NCBI RefSeq assembly: GCF_025548535.1
Contig: NZ_JAJLQW010000001.1
Location: 992,001-1,056,000 of the forward strand
Length of the DNA: 64,000 nucleotides
Origin: Undibacterium sp. Jales W-56
Lineage (GTDB): Bacteria; Pseudomonadota; Gammaproteobacteria; Burkholderiales; Burkholderiaceae_D
Direction of reading: 5' to 3'
The position numbers and the translations under genes were made by a program. The notes under the pieces are model-generated. The model did not search any database. It was given only the letters and a program-made list of their open reading frames with translations, and was not told where the DNA came from. This document shows, one piece after another, positions 50,181 to 59,091 of this stretch (positions are counted from its first letter, which is position 1; the number at the start of each line of letters is the position of its first letter).

Positions 50181-50489
50181 GTGGAAGTTTCCGCCTCTGC
50201 CTGGCTGGTGATTATCCTCGCGATAGCGGCAGCCAACTTGCCGTTTTTCAACGAGCGCCTGCTCACCGTTGTTCCGCTGTTTGGCTGGCTTGTAAAACCT
50301 TTCTGGATGCGCTTGCTTGAGCTTGCCGTCTTATACTTTTTACTGGGTCTTGTCGCCAATCTGCTGGAATCCAATGCAGGCAATCGCTTTCCCCAGACCT
50401 GGGAATTTTACGCGATCACTTCGTGTTTATTTATCGTGCTGGCTTTCCCCGGTTTCGTGTATCGCTATCTGAGAAAACAGCATGGGTAA
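50181..50489 (+). CDS. DUF2818 membrane protein
   Basis: A 102-residue membrane protein with three helices, of the DUF2818 family. It reads SASAWLVIILAIAAANLPFF at the start, FWMRLLELAVLYFLLGLVAN in the middle, and TWEFYAITSCLFIVLAFPGF near the end. The start is GTG at 50181, 23 bases after nuoN. The family has no assigned role; its steady place behind nuoN suggests a link to complex I, perhaps assembly. It overlaps the next gene by eight bases. No signal peptide is separate from the first helix. Confidence 0.85.
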   Translation: MEVSASAWLVIILAIAAANLPFFNERLLTVVPLFGWLVKPFWMRLLELAVLYFLLGLVANLLESNAGNRFPQTWEFYAITSCLFIVLAFPGFVYRYLRKQHG

Positions 50490-51057
50490 GCTGATTTTAG
50501 ACCCGCAGGCCAATCCTCATCTTGCTGAAATAAAAGTCAGCGGCGAACAGGTATATTCAGGTAGTTTTCTTAAAATCGAAAAAGATATTGTCCGCTTGCC
50601 GGATTCGAAGCAAGTCACCCGCGAATACATTAAACATCCCGGTGCGGTCGTCATTTTGCCTTTGTTTGACGATGACACTGTTCTGATGGAACGCCAGTTC
50701 CGCTATCCGCTGAATCAAGTCTTCATTGAATTCCCTGCCGGTAAAATTGATCCGGATGAGGATGCTTTGGTCTGCGCCAAGCGCGAGTTGTTTGAAGAGA
50801 CCGGCTACACTGCGACGGATTGGCGTTACCTGTGCACGATTCATAATGCGATTGCGTATTCTGATGAACATCTGGATATTTTCCTGGCAAAAGGATTGAT
50901 TGCCGGAGAAGCGCAATTGGATGAAGAGGAATTTCTGGAAATTTTCACTGCAACGATTCCCGAGTTGTTGGAGTGGGTGAAAACCGGCAAAATCACGGAT
51001 GTGAAAACCGTGATCGGCAGTTTTTGGTTGGAAAAAGTCATTGCGGAAAATTGGTGA
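50482..51057 (+). CDS. NUDIX hydrolase, ADP-ribose pyrophosphatase type
   Basis: A 191-residue NUDIX enzyme. The Nudix box GKIDPDEDALVCAKRELFEETGYT fits G-x5-E-x7-RE-x2-EE-x-G; I write its parts as GKIDPDED and RELFEETGY (about residues 91-114). YIKHPGAVVILPLFDD and PAGKIDPDE are typical of the ADP-ribose pyrophosphatase branch. It would cut ADP-ribose to AMP and ribose 5-phosphate, recycling NAD breakdown products. Its ATG lies within the DUF2818 gene end, so the two are coupled. A strong bidirectional terminator follows. Confidence 0.9.
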   Translation: MGKLILDPQANPHLAEIKVSGEQVYSGSFLKIEKDIVRLPDSKQVTREYIKHPGAVVILPLFDDDTVLMERQFRYPLNQVFIEFPAGKIDPDEDALVCAKRELFEETGYTATDWRYLCTIHNAIAYSDEHLDIFLAKGLIAGEAQLDEEEFLEIFTATIPELLEWVKTGKITDVKTVIGSFWLEKVIAENW

Positions 51058-51074
51058 ACCCGTTTTAAAGAGAT

Positions 51075-51106
51075 AAAAAATGCCGCGATCAACGCGGCAT
51101 TTTTTA
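51075..51106. terminator. Bidirectional terminator
   Basis: An A-run, stem ATGCCGCG/CGCGGCAT, loop ATCAA, and a T-run. It ends the nuo-NUDIX transcript and, on the other strand, the ETF-QO gene. Confidence 0.9.
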
Positions 51107-51112
51107 TGGCAA

Positions 51113-52777
51113 TTACATGCTCGGGTAGTTAGGACCGCCACCACCCTCAGGTGTAACCCAGACGATGTTTTGGGTAGGATCTTTGATGTCGCAGGTTTTG
51201 CAATGCACACAGTTTTGCGCATTGATTTGCAAACGATCGGCACCTTCCGCTGTCTTGACGAATTCATACACCCCTGCCGGGCAATAGCGCGATTCCGGTC
51301 CGGCATACTTAGCCAGATTGATGCCGACCGGAACGTCCGCATTTTTCAAGGTCAAATGAATCGGCTGATCTTCCGCATGATTCGTATTCGAAATAAACAC
51401 CGAAGACAAACGGTCGAACGTCAGCTTGCCATCCGGTTTAGGGTACACAATCGGCTCAAATTCCGAGGCTGGGCGCAGGCATTCATGATCGGCTTTCGAA
51501 TGATGCAAAGTCCATGGCGCCTTGCCTCGCAACAGTACCTGATCCAGCCACACCAAGGGCGACCCGTAAGTCCCTTTTTTCAGCAAAGGCTTCACATTGC
51601 GTGCCGTGTACAGCTCTTCATGCAGCCAGGACTGTTCAAATGCCGTCGCATACGAGGTCAGCTCATCATGCTGACGCTGTGCTCCGAGTGCATCAAAGGC
51701 GGCTATCGCTGCCAGCATGCCGGTCTTGATCGCTGCGTGGCTACCCTTGATACGGCTCATGTTCAGGAAGCCAGCATCACAACCGATCAAAGCACCGCCC
51801 GGGAAAGTCAGCTTAGGCAGAGATTGCAGGCCGCCAGCGGTAATCGCACGCGCGCCGTAGGAAATGCGCTTGCCACCTTCAAAGAAGCCGCGGATTGCCG
51901 GATGTGTTTTAAAACGCTGAAATTCTTCATACGGCGACAGATACGGATTTTCATAGGCCAGGCCGACCACATAGCCGACCGCTACCTGATTGTTTTCCAG
52001 GTGATACAGGAAAGAGCCGCTGTACTGATCCATCAACGGCCAACCCGTCGTGTGCACCACCAGACCCGGTTGGTGCTGCTTAGGATCGATTTCCCATAAT
52101 TCTTTGATGCCGATACCGTAAGACTGCGGATCTTTACCCTTATTCAAGTCGTATTTTTCCATCACCTGTTTACCCAGATGACCGCGCGCGCCCTCGGCAA
52201 ACAAGGTGTACTTGGCATGCAATTCCATGCCTAACTGGAAGGCCGGAGACGCTGCACCATGGCGATCCACGCCCATATTGCCTGTTGCGACTCCTTTGAC
52301 CGAGCCATCATCGTTGTACAGCACTTCCGCTGCGGCGAAGCCGGGGAACACCTCAACCCCCAAGGCTTCCGCCTGCTGCCCGAGCCAGCGTGTCACATTT
52401 GCCAACGAGACGATGTAATTGCCGTGATTCTCGAAACAGGCCGGCAGCATCCAGTTCGGTGTTTTAAACGCCTTTTTCTCGGTCAGGACCAGCACTCTAT
52501 CTTCGGTGACTTCGGTATTCAGCGGCGCGCCCATTTCTTTCCAGTTCGGGAACAGTTCGCTCAAGGCTTTGGGATCCATTACTGCGCCCGACAAAATATG
52601 GGCACCGGGTTCGCCGCCTTTTTCGAGTACGCAGACCGACACTTCATTGCCTTTTTCTGCAGCGAGTTGTTTCAGCTTGATCGCAGCGGACAGGCCGGCA
52701 GGACCGCCACCGACGATCACGACGTCATATTCCATCGCATCGCGCGGACCGTATTGCTCTACTAGGCTTTGTGTCAT
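51113..52777 (-). CDS. Electron transfer flavoprotein-ubiquinone oxidoreductase
   Basis: A 554-residue membrane-associated enzyme that takes electrons from ETF and gives them to ubiquinone. The FAD-binding motif VGGGPAGLSAAIKL is near residues 22-35; the C-terminal 4Fe-4S ligands are in RYCPAGVYEF and NCVHCKTCDIKDPTQNI, as in mitochondrial ETFDH and bacterial FixC-like full-length forms. It is single-copy here, on the minus strand, between the terminator and a 353-base gap (52778-53130) with no gene or element I can identify. It links the acyl-CoA dehydrogenase of the anthranilate operon to respiration. Confidence 0.95.
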   Translation of the reverse strand: MTQSLVEQYGPRDAMEYDVVIVGGGPAGLSAAIKLKQLAAEKGNEVSVCVLEKGGEPGAHILSGAVMDPKALSELFPNWKEMGAPLNTEVTEDRVLVLTEKKAFKTPNWMLPACFENHGNYIVSLANVTRWLGQQAEALGVEVFPGFAAAEVLYNDDGSVKGVATGNMGVDRHGAASPAFQLGMELHAKYTLFAEGARGHLGKQVMEKYDLNKGKDPQSYGIGIKELWEIDPKQHQPGLVVHTTGWPLMDQYSGSFLYHLENNQVAVGYVVGLAYENPYLSPYEEFQRFKTHPAIRGFFEGGKRISYGARAITAGGLQSLPKLTFPGGALIGCDAGFLNMSRIKGSHAAIKTGMLAAIAAFDALGAQRQHDELTSYATAFEQSWLHEELYTARNVKPLLKKGTYGSPLVWLDQVLLRGKAPWTLHHSKADHECLRPASEFEPIVYPKPDGKLTFDRLSSVFISNTNHAEDQPIHLTLKNADVPVGINLAKYAGPESRYCPAGVYEFVKTAEGADRLQINAQNCVHCKTCDIKDPTQNIVWVTPEGGGGPNYPSM

Positions 52778-53130
52778 GGTAATTATCGCTTTCAGAAGAT
52801 TTACGAACGAACGTGCTTATTTGTTGTCAGCATGGTATATGCTGTGACTTTATTCTGCAAGCTGAGCATCTGTTCTAAAAATTATGTGATACCTGCTTTT
52901 ATTCTGGGTGAATTATCGCAGAGCACTTCACAAGATGCAGCATTTTCATGCGTTTTCTCTCGTCAGCATGAGAAAAATACTCGTGAAATCGGGAATTTAT
53001 AAAACACAAGCATAGTGACTATGTCATCATAGCGGCACATTTAGAGTGGTAGGCTTACTCAAGCTTTCAGCAGGATTCTGATTACAGTTTTTGGCCGGCA
53101 TGTCGGCCGCATTTACATCTGGAGAATCAA

Positions 53131-53907
53131 ATGGGTATTGAAGTTAATTTCGAGGGAAAAATCGCATTAATCACAGGCGCTTCCAGCGGTCTTGGCGCTC
53201 GATTTGCCAAAATTCTCGCACAGGCAGGCGCCCAGGTCGTGTTGGCATCGCGTCGCATCGATCGTTTAAAAGAATTGCGTGCCGAGATTGAAGCTGACGG
53301 CGGTGCCGCGCACGTCGTGGCGCTGGACGTGACAGATTATGCGAGCATCAAATCCGCTATTGCGCATGCTGAAACCGAGGCGGGGCCGATCGATATCCTG
53401 ATTAATAATTCAGGCGTATCGACCACACAACGCCTGATCGACGTGACGCCGGAAGATTACGCCTATGTGATGGATACCAATCAGCGCGGTGCTTTTTTCG
53501 TTGCGCAGGAAGCGGCGAAACGGATGATCGCGCGTTATAAAGGCGATCCAAAAAAACAACACCGCATCATCAATATCGCCTCGGTTGCCGGTTTGCGTGT
53601 GCTGCCGCAAATTGGCATTTACTGTGTCAGTAAAGCGGCAGTCGTGCATATGACGAAATCGATGGCGGTCGAGTGGGGCAAGTTCGGCATCAATGTAAAT
53701 GCGATTTGCCCCGGCTATATTTCTACAGAAATCAATCAAGATCATTTTAGCAGCGAGCAAGGGCAAAAACTGATCGACCTGCTGCCGCGAAAGCGTGTCG
53801 GTATGCCGGAAGATCTCGACGGTTTGCTGCTGTTGCTGGCCGCAGAAGAATCACGCTTCCTGAATGGAGCGATAGTTACGGCAGACGATGGAATGAGCGC
53901 GCAATGA
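53131..53907 (+). CDS. SDR-family oxidoreductase
   Basis: A 258-residue short-chain dehydrogenase. The cofactor loop TGASSGLG lies near residues 16-23, NNSG follows near 90, and the catalytic Y164-x3-K168 (IYCVSKAA) completes the active site. The R-R at the end of beta-2 (VLASRRIDRL) suggests NADPH. The thioesterase gene follows with a four-base ATGA overlap, so a shared pathway of acyl compounds is likely, for example reduction of a 3-oxoacyl group before release of the acid. The exact substrate is unknown. It stands in a different setting from the SDR in the anthranilate operon. Confidence 0.85.
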   Translation: MGIEVNFEGKIALITGASSGLGARFAKILAQAGAQVVLASRRIDRLKELRAEIEADGGAAHVVALDVTDYASIKSAIAHAETEAGPIDILINNSGVSTTQRLIDVTPEDYAYVMDTNQRGAFFVAQEAAKRMIARYKGDPKKQHRIINIASVAGLRVLPQIGIYCVSKAAVVHMTKSMAVEWGKFGINVNAICPGYISTEINQDHFSSEQGQKLIDLLPRKRVGMPEDLDGLLLLLAAEESRFLNGAIVTADDGMSAQ

Positions 53908-54368
53908 TCGACCAGAAAGTGCCTGACAAAAAGCTGGTTTATACCGTCACCATCCCGATCCGCTGGGGCGACATGGATGCCATGGGACATGTCAACAACA
54001 CAGTGTACTTTCGCTATATGGAACAGGCGCGGATAGAGTGGCTGACGATGCTGGGCTGCTTACCCGATGAAAAGGGCAACGGTCCGGTGATCGTGAATGC
54101 GCACTGCACCTTCAAGCGTCCGCTGAAATACCCCGACCAGGTCGAAGTCTGCACCTATATCGGTGATGCGGGCCGCAGTAGCTTTGAGACGATCCAGGAA
54201 ATGCGCAGTGTCGGCGACGGCTATGCTTTATACGCTGAAGGCGGGGCAAAAGTCGTGTGGGTTGATGCACAGACGCAGAAATCCACGGCGTTACCGGATG
54301 CAATTAAACAGAAATTGACTGAGCTGAAATCGGCCGCCAAACCGCAGCGTCGTTTGAGGACGGTGTAA
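53904..54368 (+). CDS. Acyl-CoA thioesterase (4HBT hot-dog family)
   Basis: A 154-residue hot-dog protein of the 4-hydroxybenzoyl-CoA/YbgC branch. IPIRWGDMDAMGHVNNTVY (about residues 14-32) contains the acid in WGDMD used for thioester hydrolysis; FRYMEQARIEW and VIVNAHCTFKRPLKYPDQVEV follow. It would release a free acid from an acyl-CoA. The start shares an ATGA with the SDR stop. No signal peptide is seen. Which acyl-CoA is cut cannot be judged. The ending is basic (RRLRTV). Confidence 0.86.
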   Translation: MIDQKVPDKKLVYTVTIPIRWGDMDAMGHVNNTVYFRYMEQARIEWLTMLGCLPDEKGNGPVIVNAHCTFKRPLKYPDQVEVCTYIGDAGRSSFETIQEMRSVGDGYALYAEGGAKVVWVDAQTQKSTALPDAIKQKLTELKSAAKPQRRLRTV

Positions 54369-54424
54369 GTTAGTTTGAAAGGCAACTAAGCTAACCCAAT
54401 CAGCCACAGGTGAGCGCCGACGCT

Positions 54425-54985
54425 TCAATTGACGATGCGCAATAGCTTGTGTACCAGTTCGCTGGAGGTCGCTGCCGTAAATTTGCGCATCAGTTTGGCT
54501 CTGTGCATTTCTACCGTTCTCGGGCTTAGGCCAATTTGACGTGCAATCAGTTTGCTGGTTTTACCCTCGACCAGCAAGGCGGCGATCTCTCTTTCGCGTG
54601 GCGTCAATTCGGCAGTTACCGAACGCTTGGAGCTGAGATCTTCGAAGGTCCAGATGCCTGCAGCGTGCGCATCTTCCTTATGCAGGCCGCGGCCGGAGAC
54701 ATGACACCAGAACAGCTCCCGGTTGGCACGCATCATGATACGTTCATCCGAATAGTAGCCCTTGGTATTCATGATCGGCGTGATGCGGGTGCCGGTTCGT
54801 TCGAATTCATCGGGAGTCGGGTAGAGCACCAGAAACGATTGACCGAGCAAGGCTTCTTTTTGATAGCCAAACATGTTGGCCAGATCATCGTTACAAGCGC
54901 GGATAATGCGATTTTGGGAGACGCACATACCGACCGGTGCTTGCTGAAAAATAGTTTCAAAATTGATGGCCTGCGCTACATTCAT
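54425..54985 (-). CDS. PAS domain LuxR-family regulator
   Basis: A 186-residue regulator. An N-terminal PAS domain (residues 8-112: FQQAPVGMCVSQNRIIRACN, FGYQKEALLGQSFLVLYP) precedes a LuxR/FixJ-type helix-turn-helix, LTPREREIAALLVEGKTSKL then QIGLSPRTVEMHRAKLMRKF (about 124-180). No receiver domain is present, so sensing is likely through a ligand or redox signal in PAS. It is divergent from the scoA-scoB operon, and an imperfect palindrome lies between at 55089-55110, consistent with control of the CoA-transferase genes. The trigger is unknown. Confidence 0.87.
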   Translation of the reverse strand: MNVAQAINFETIFQQAPVGMCVSQNRIIRACNDDLANMFGYQKEALLGQSFLVLYPTPDEFERTGTRITPIMNTKGYYSDERIMMRANRELFWCHVSGRGLHKEDAHAAGIWTFEDLSSKRSVTAELTPREREIAALLVEGKTSKLIARQIGLSPRTVEMHRAKLMRKFTAATSSELVHKLLRIVN

Positions 54986-55075
54986 AGTGAGTTATCTGAT
55001 CTCGTCTGTGGTGTTGTAAGCTCAAAAAATTAAATAAAAATCAGGTATTTTTACGGTATTGCGCAGCATAGGGTA

Positions 55076-55110
55076 GCATCTTATGCTGTGCGTATCATAA
55101 GAGATGCGCA
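55076..55110. promoter_or_regulatory. Inverted-repeat candidate operator between luxR-type gene and scoA
   Basis: Two nested repeats: TGCGTATC (55089-55096) facing GATGCGCA (55103-55110), seven of eight matching, and GCATCTTATG (55076-55085) facing CATAAG-AG-ATGC (55096-55107). They lie between divergent genes, 77 bases before scoA. Confidence 0.4.
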
Positions 55111-55186
55111 TGAAAAAAGCATAAAAAATTTCCGCAGAACCGGAATCCGTGCGACGAGACGTTTTCATCATCAAAAAAGGGACAAA

Positions 55187-55888
55187 ATGAATAAGGTTTA
55201 TCCTGACGCTGCCTCGGCCCTGGCAGATATCGTCAAAGACGGCCAAACCATTGCAGTAGGTGGTTTTGGACTGTGCGGTATTCCCGAGGCGCTGATCGCC
55301 GCCTTGCGCGATTCCGGGGTTCAGAATCTGACGGCAATTTCGAATAATGCCGGTGTAGATGGCTTTGGCCTGGGTCAGTTGTTGACGACCCGCCAGATCA
55401 AAAAGATGATCGCCTCCTATGTCGGCGAAAATAAAGAGTTTGAACGTCAATACCTGGCTGGCGAATTGCAATTGGAATTCACTCCGCAAGGCACTCTGGC
55501 TGAAAAATTACGCGCTGGCGGCGCTGGCATTCCGGCATTTTTCACCAAGACCGGCGTCGGTACGATCGTTGCCGACGGCAAGGAAATCCGCGAATTCGAT
55601 GGACATCAATATGTGATGGAGCGTTCGCTAGTTTCTGACGTGTCATTGGTCAAAGCCTACAAGGCAGACAAGTCCGGCAATCTGGTATATCGCAAAACCG
55701 CCCGCAACTTCAATCCTAACGTCGCCATGGCGGGTAAGATTACCGTGGTGGAAGTCGAAGTGCTGGTTGAAACGGGAGAAATCGATCCTGATGATGTCCA
55801 CACCCCGGGTATCTTTGTCCATCGTATCGTTGTCAATGCAACGCCTGAAAAACGCATAGAACAGCGCACTGTTCGCCCAGCAGAATAA
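55187..55888 (+). CDS. scoA: 3-oxoacid CoA-transferase subunit A
   Basis: A 233-residue alpha subunit of succinyl-CoA:3-ketoacid CoA-transferase. The CoA-binding [13 protein letters not shown] (residues 25-37) and [15 protein letters not shown] follow the family, as does [19 protein letters not shown]. It moves CoA from succinyl-CoA to acetoacetate or similar 3-oxoacids, allowing use of ketone-type acids. The ATG at 55187 was preferred over 55088 because AAAAGGG lies a few bases before it and the family begins here. ScoB starts ten bases later. Both are needed for activity. Confidence 0.93.
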   Translation: MNKVYPDAASALADIVKDGQTIAVGGFGLCGIPEALIAALRDSGVQNLTAISNNAGVDGFGLGQLLTTRQIKKMIASYVGENKEFERQYLAGELQLEFTPQGTLAEKLRAGGAGIPAFFTKTGVGTIVADGKEIREFDGHQYVMERSLVSDVSLVKAYKADKSGNLVYRKTARNFNPNVAMAGKITVVEVEVLVETGEIDPDDVHTPGIFVHRIVVNATPEKRIEQRTVRPAE

Positions 55889-55898
55889 GGAGAACAAC

Positions 55899-56540
55899 AT
55901 GGCTTGGAATCGTGATGAGATGGCTGCGCGCGCAGCAAAAGAATTGCAGGACGGGTTCTACGTGAATCTCGGCATTGGCTTGCCGACTATGGTGGCCAAC
56001 CATGTACCGCAAGGAATGGAAGTCTGGCTGCAATCTGAAAACGGCTTGCTGGGTATCGGCCCGTTTCCGACTGAAGCAGAAGTCGATCCGGACATGATCA
56101 ATGCAGGTAAGCAGACCGTGACGACGCTGCCCGGATCGTCGATCTTCAGTTCGGCGGATTCATTTGCGATGATACGCGGAGGTAAAATCAATCTGGCTAT
56201 TTTGGGGGCAATGCAAGTCAGCGAAAAAGGCGATCTGGCGAACTGGATGATCCCCGGCAAGATGGTGAAAGGGATGGGCGGCGCGATGGATCTGGTCGCC
56301 GGTGTCGGTCATGTGGTGGTATTGATGGAGCATGTCGCTAAAGGCGATGCGCACAAGATACTGAAGTCCTGCAATCTGCCATTAACCGGCGTAGGCGTCG
56401 TGAACCGCATCATCACTGATCTGGGTGTGATCGATGTTACGCCAACCGGACTGAAATTAGTCGAACTGGCTCCTGGCGTCACAACCACGGAAATCACGGC
56501 TAAAACCGAAGCGGCATTGGATGTCAGCGCTTTTGTCTGA
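55899..56540 (+). CDS. scoB: 3-oxoacid CoA-transferase subunit B
   Basis: A 213-residue beta subunit. It carries the catalytic glutamate E47 in [13 protein letters not shown], the residue that forms the glutamyl-CoA intermediate, and [17 protein letters not shown] before it. AAGGAGAAC precedes the ATG. The end reads [17 protein letters not shown], as usual. With ScoA it forms the CoA-transferase. It is likely controlled by the divergent PAS-LuxR gene. A terminator follows after 28 bases. Confidence 0.94.
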   Translation: MAWNRDEMAARAAKELQDGFYVNLGIGLPTMVANHVPQGMEVWLQSENGLLGIGPFPTEAEVDPDMINAGKQTVTTLPGSSIFSSADSFAMIRGGKINLAILGAMQVSEKGDLANWMIPGKMVKGMGGAMDLVAGVGHVVVLMEHVAKGDAHKILKSCNLPLTGVGVVNRIITDLGVIDVTPTGLKLVELAPGVTTTEITAKTEAALDVSAFV

Positions 56541-56567
56541 TTGATTTGAAGTCATTCTGAGTTGAAT

Positions 56568-56601
56568 AAAAACGCCAACGACATGTGCTGGCGTTTTTAT
56601 T
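56568..56601 (+). terminator. Terminator after scoB
   Basis: A stem AAAAACGCCA/TGGCGTTTTT with an 11-base loop and T-rich tail. Beyond it, 56602-56859 is AT-rich and holds no gene or element I can identify. Confidence 0.85.
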
Positions 56602-56859
56602 TGGACTGATGCAAAGAACAAGAAATCACCCCCAGGGACGCAGGGTAAGCGCAGCAGGAGAAATTTTCTTTGCGCACTCTGCATTGTTGCGGCGAGCGTT
56701 TTTCTTTATTTAGGTAAGTTCCATAGTGTGAAATGTTATCGAGGTAATTAAATATACTGGGTATTGTATATTGATAAATTTCAAATTTCCCATTGCGTTA
56801 TATGCGGATTCTGGTGCTTAAATAAAATACTCCCCCGATTTTTATAAAATAAGGTTTTT

Positions 56860-57402
56860 TTACTGCTTTTTCTTCGCCATATCACCGACTGGTTTGATAT
56901 CGCCACAATCTGCAGACAGCCATTTTCCCTTGGTTTCCATGTGTTGGCTGACAGGTTTGCCGTGCGACACGCCTTTAAAGTCATAGGTCGATTGCATGGC
57001 GCCGTCGCTGTTGTACATGCCTTTGACGGTGCCCGTGCCTTTCATGTCCGGACTGTCGCAGACCAGATCCATGGACCAGCTGCCGCCATTATGTTGCATG
57101 TTTTTAGGCTGGCAAGCGGCCTCTTCTTTTGGCCCCATGCTTGGGTGGTCGCGTTCTGCCATTTCCTTGGTGATGCAAACCTGATGGGTCATGCCGCCGT
57201 TTTGCATCATCGGTATTTTGATGCCCATCTGCTTCATTTTCTCCAATTGCTCGGGCGGGATCGGGGGTAAGCTTTTCATTGCATCCGATTGCATGGTCAT
57301 TTCCCACAAGCCGGGCTTCATTTTCCCTGCTGCTAACACGGGGGCTGCAACAAATAAACTGAACAAGGATGATAGTGCAAGAAATTGCAGGTAAGCGCGC
57401 AT
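56860..57402 (-). CDS. DUF3617 exported protein
   Basis: A 180-residue secreted protein with a signal peptide of about 25 residues (FLALSSLFSLFVAAPVLAAG), then the DUF3617 start MKPGLWEMTMQSDAMKSLPP. Two cysteine-bearing segments follow: VCITKEM and AACQPKNM, and near the end DLVCDSPDM and SADCGDIK, likely two disulfides in the periplasm. Function is unknown for the family. The start at 57402 was preferred over 57429 as GAGG lies five bases upstream and the signal peptide begins there. The 409 bases upstream (57403-57811) show no gene; only short AT-rich inverted repeats. Confidence 0.85.
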   Translation of the reverse strand: MRAYLQFLALSSLFSLFVAAPVLAAGKMKPGLWEMTMQSDAMKSLPPIPPEQLEKMKQMGIKIPMMQNGGMTHQVCITKEMAERDHPSMGPKEEAACQPKNMQHNGGSWSMDLVCDSPDMKGTGTVKGMYNSDGAMQSTYDFKGVSHGKPVSQHMETKGKWLSADCGDIKPVGDMAKKKQ

Positions 57403-57811
57403 GGGAGCCTCATGGGATATTGACGGCAAACTGATGATGAATTATTAATATAGTTCGTCAAGAACGAAATTCAAAGTTATTTCGATCTTGCTGGTTCAAA
57501 TCCTTACAGTCATCTCAGGCGCGTGTATTCTGCAATTTGGCCGTCGCCGATATTCTACGATTGAATGTTTTGTATTGCGGCACCTTGTATATGTTTAAAA
57601 TGACGGTTACAGGATTTAGAAAATAAGGATGCAGTGTGTCGCTTGCATAGCAAGGCAGGTTTATTTTGCGTCAATCCTGGCGTTTAGTTGTAGTCACCGT
57701 TTTAAGCGCAAGCCCCATTAAAATGGTGATTCGAATCGATGGTAGATAATGCCATTAGAACTTCGCTGTTTCTTCTGAGGCTGCGGCTCTCCAATCTGAA
57801 AGGTGTTCTTC

Positions 57812-58675
57812 ATGTCCGTCCAACGCAAGTCAGTACAATGCCTGTCTCCCGCTGGACTGCATCGAGTGTCGTATAAAGAATGGGGCGATCCTCGCAATCC
57901 CCGTGTGTTGTTGTGCGTGCATGGCGTTACCCGGGTTGCCGATGATTTTGATGCGCTGGCTGCTGTCATGGCGGACAGCTACCGGGTTATTTGCCCGGAT
58001 ATTGTCGGACGCGGCCAATCAGACTGGTTGCGTAATCCGCAGTTCTATCAAATACCGCAATATGTCAGCGATATGGTGACTTTGCTGGCGCGTCTTGATG
58101 TTGAGACGGTCGATTGGTTCGGCACGTCGATGGGCGGGCTGATCGGCATGGGTATGGCGGCGCTGGCAGATAACCCGATCAGAAAATTAATTCTGAATGA
58201 TGTCGGACCTGTACTCAACCCCGCGGCGATTGCGCGCATTGCCGACTACATTGCGCAAGACATGCGCTTCGCCAGTTTTGAGGAAGGTGCCGCCTATATC
58301 CGCATGGTGTCGGCCTCATTTGGTCCGCACACTGAGGCGCAGTGGCATAAGCTGGCAACCGACGTGTTGCGCCAGAATCATGAGGGGCAGTGGATACGTC
58401 ATTATGACTTGAATTTGTCGATACCGATCAAGGCGACCACACCGGAAATGGCGCTGGCGGGACAGACTGCGCTGTGGGCAACTTATGATGCGATTAAATG
58501 CCAGACGCTGGTCATCAGGGGCGCAGAATCGGATTTGTTGAGTGCAGAAACGGCGCTGGAAATGCAGCAGCGCGGGCCGCATGCCAAGGTAGTGGAGTTG
58601 CCGGGAGTAGGACATGCCCCGACCTTCGTGCAACCAGAGCAAATCGCTATCGCCAGAGAATTTTTACTTTCATAA
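57812..58675 (+). CDS. Alpha/beta hydrolase
   Basis: A 287-residue alpha/beta-fold hydrolase. The oxyanion area reads LLCVHGVTRVADDFD (about residues 34-48), the nucleophile elbow is GTSMGG (serine near 109), and a C-terminal GVGHAPTF supplies the histidine; the acid is likely the aspartate in RGAESDLLS. The fold fits esterases, lactonases or haloalkane-type hydrolases; substrate unknown. The start at 57812 was set from AAAGG nine bases upstream. It lies 61 bases before the second RidA gene and relA, an order common in the group, so a shared transcript is likely. Confidence 0.86.
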   Translation: MSVQRKSVQCLSPAGLHRVSYKEWGDPRNPRVLLCVHGVTRVADDFDALAAVMADSYRVICPDIVGRGQSDWLRNPQFYQIPQYVSDMVTLLARLDVETVDWFGTSMGGLIGMGMAALADNPIRKLILNDVGPVLNPAAIARIADYIAQDMRFASFEEGAAYIRMVSASFGPHTEAQWHKLATDVLRQNHEGQWIRHYDLNLSIPIKATTPEMALAGQTALWATYDAIKCQTLVIRGAESDLLSAETALEMQQRGPHAKVVELPGVGHAPTFVQPEQIAIAREFLLS

Positions 58676-58736
58676 GCAGCTATCTCAACCGGTCGCCGTA
58701 TTGTTATAAACCAATTTTTCTGTCATCAGGAATGCA

Positions 58737-59087
58737 ATGAGCTTACAACGTTTTCATGTCGGGCAGCGCTTGTCCGAGACGGCTATTTTTAACAAAGTGA
58801 TTTATCTCGCAGGACAAATTCCTGAAGATGCCACGCAAGATATCGTCGGTCAGACCACGGAAGTGTTAGGACATGTGGATCGTTTATTGGCAGAAGCCGG
58901 TAGCGATAAGTCGCGGATTTTAATGTGCCAGATTTTTTTGTCGGATATCAAGCTGATTGGCGGCATGAATCAGGCATGGGACGCCTGGGTTGCAGCAGGT
59001 AATGCGCCGCCGCGGGCGACAGTGCAGGCTGCATTGGCTGATCCCGCATGGCTGATTGAAGTGGTTGTCACCGCCGCACAGAGTTAA
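58737..59087 (+). CDS. RidA/YjgF-family protein upstream of relA
   Basis: A 116-residue Rid-fold protein (VIYLAGQIPEDATQDI, VGQTTEVLGHVDRLL, ILMCQIFLSDI, APPRATVQAALADPAWLIE). The family deaminates enamines and imines or binds small metabolites. At the place of E. coli RidA's catalytic arginine (VARLP) this one reads AALAD, so that reaction is doubtful. It ends five bases before the relA start and probably shares its transcript, an arrangement suggesting some link to amino-acid or nucleotide metabolism. It differs clearly from the RidA at 7606. Confidence 0.85.
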   Translation: MSLQRFHVGQRLSETAIFNKVIYLAGQIPEDATQDIVGQTTEVLGHVDRLLAEAGSDKSRILMCQIFLSDIKLIGGMNQAWDAWVAAGNAPPRATVQAALADPAWLIEVVVTAAQS

Positions 59088-59091
59088 GCAG

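Noticed and set aside
51080..52099. 339-codon plus-strand frame inside the ETF-QO gene
   Set aside because: Shadow of the minus-strand gene, which has FAD and iron-sulfur motifs.
59056..59091. Upstream start for relA inside the RidA gene
   Set aside because: 12 added residues overlap the RidA gene end; 59092 follows that gene directly.
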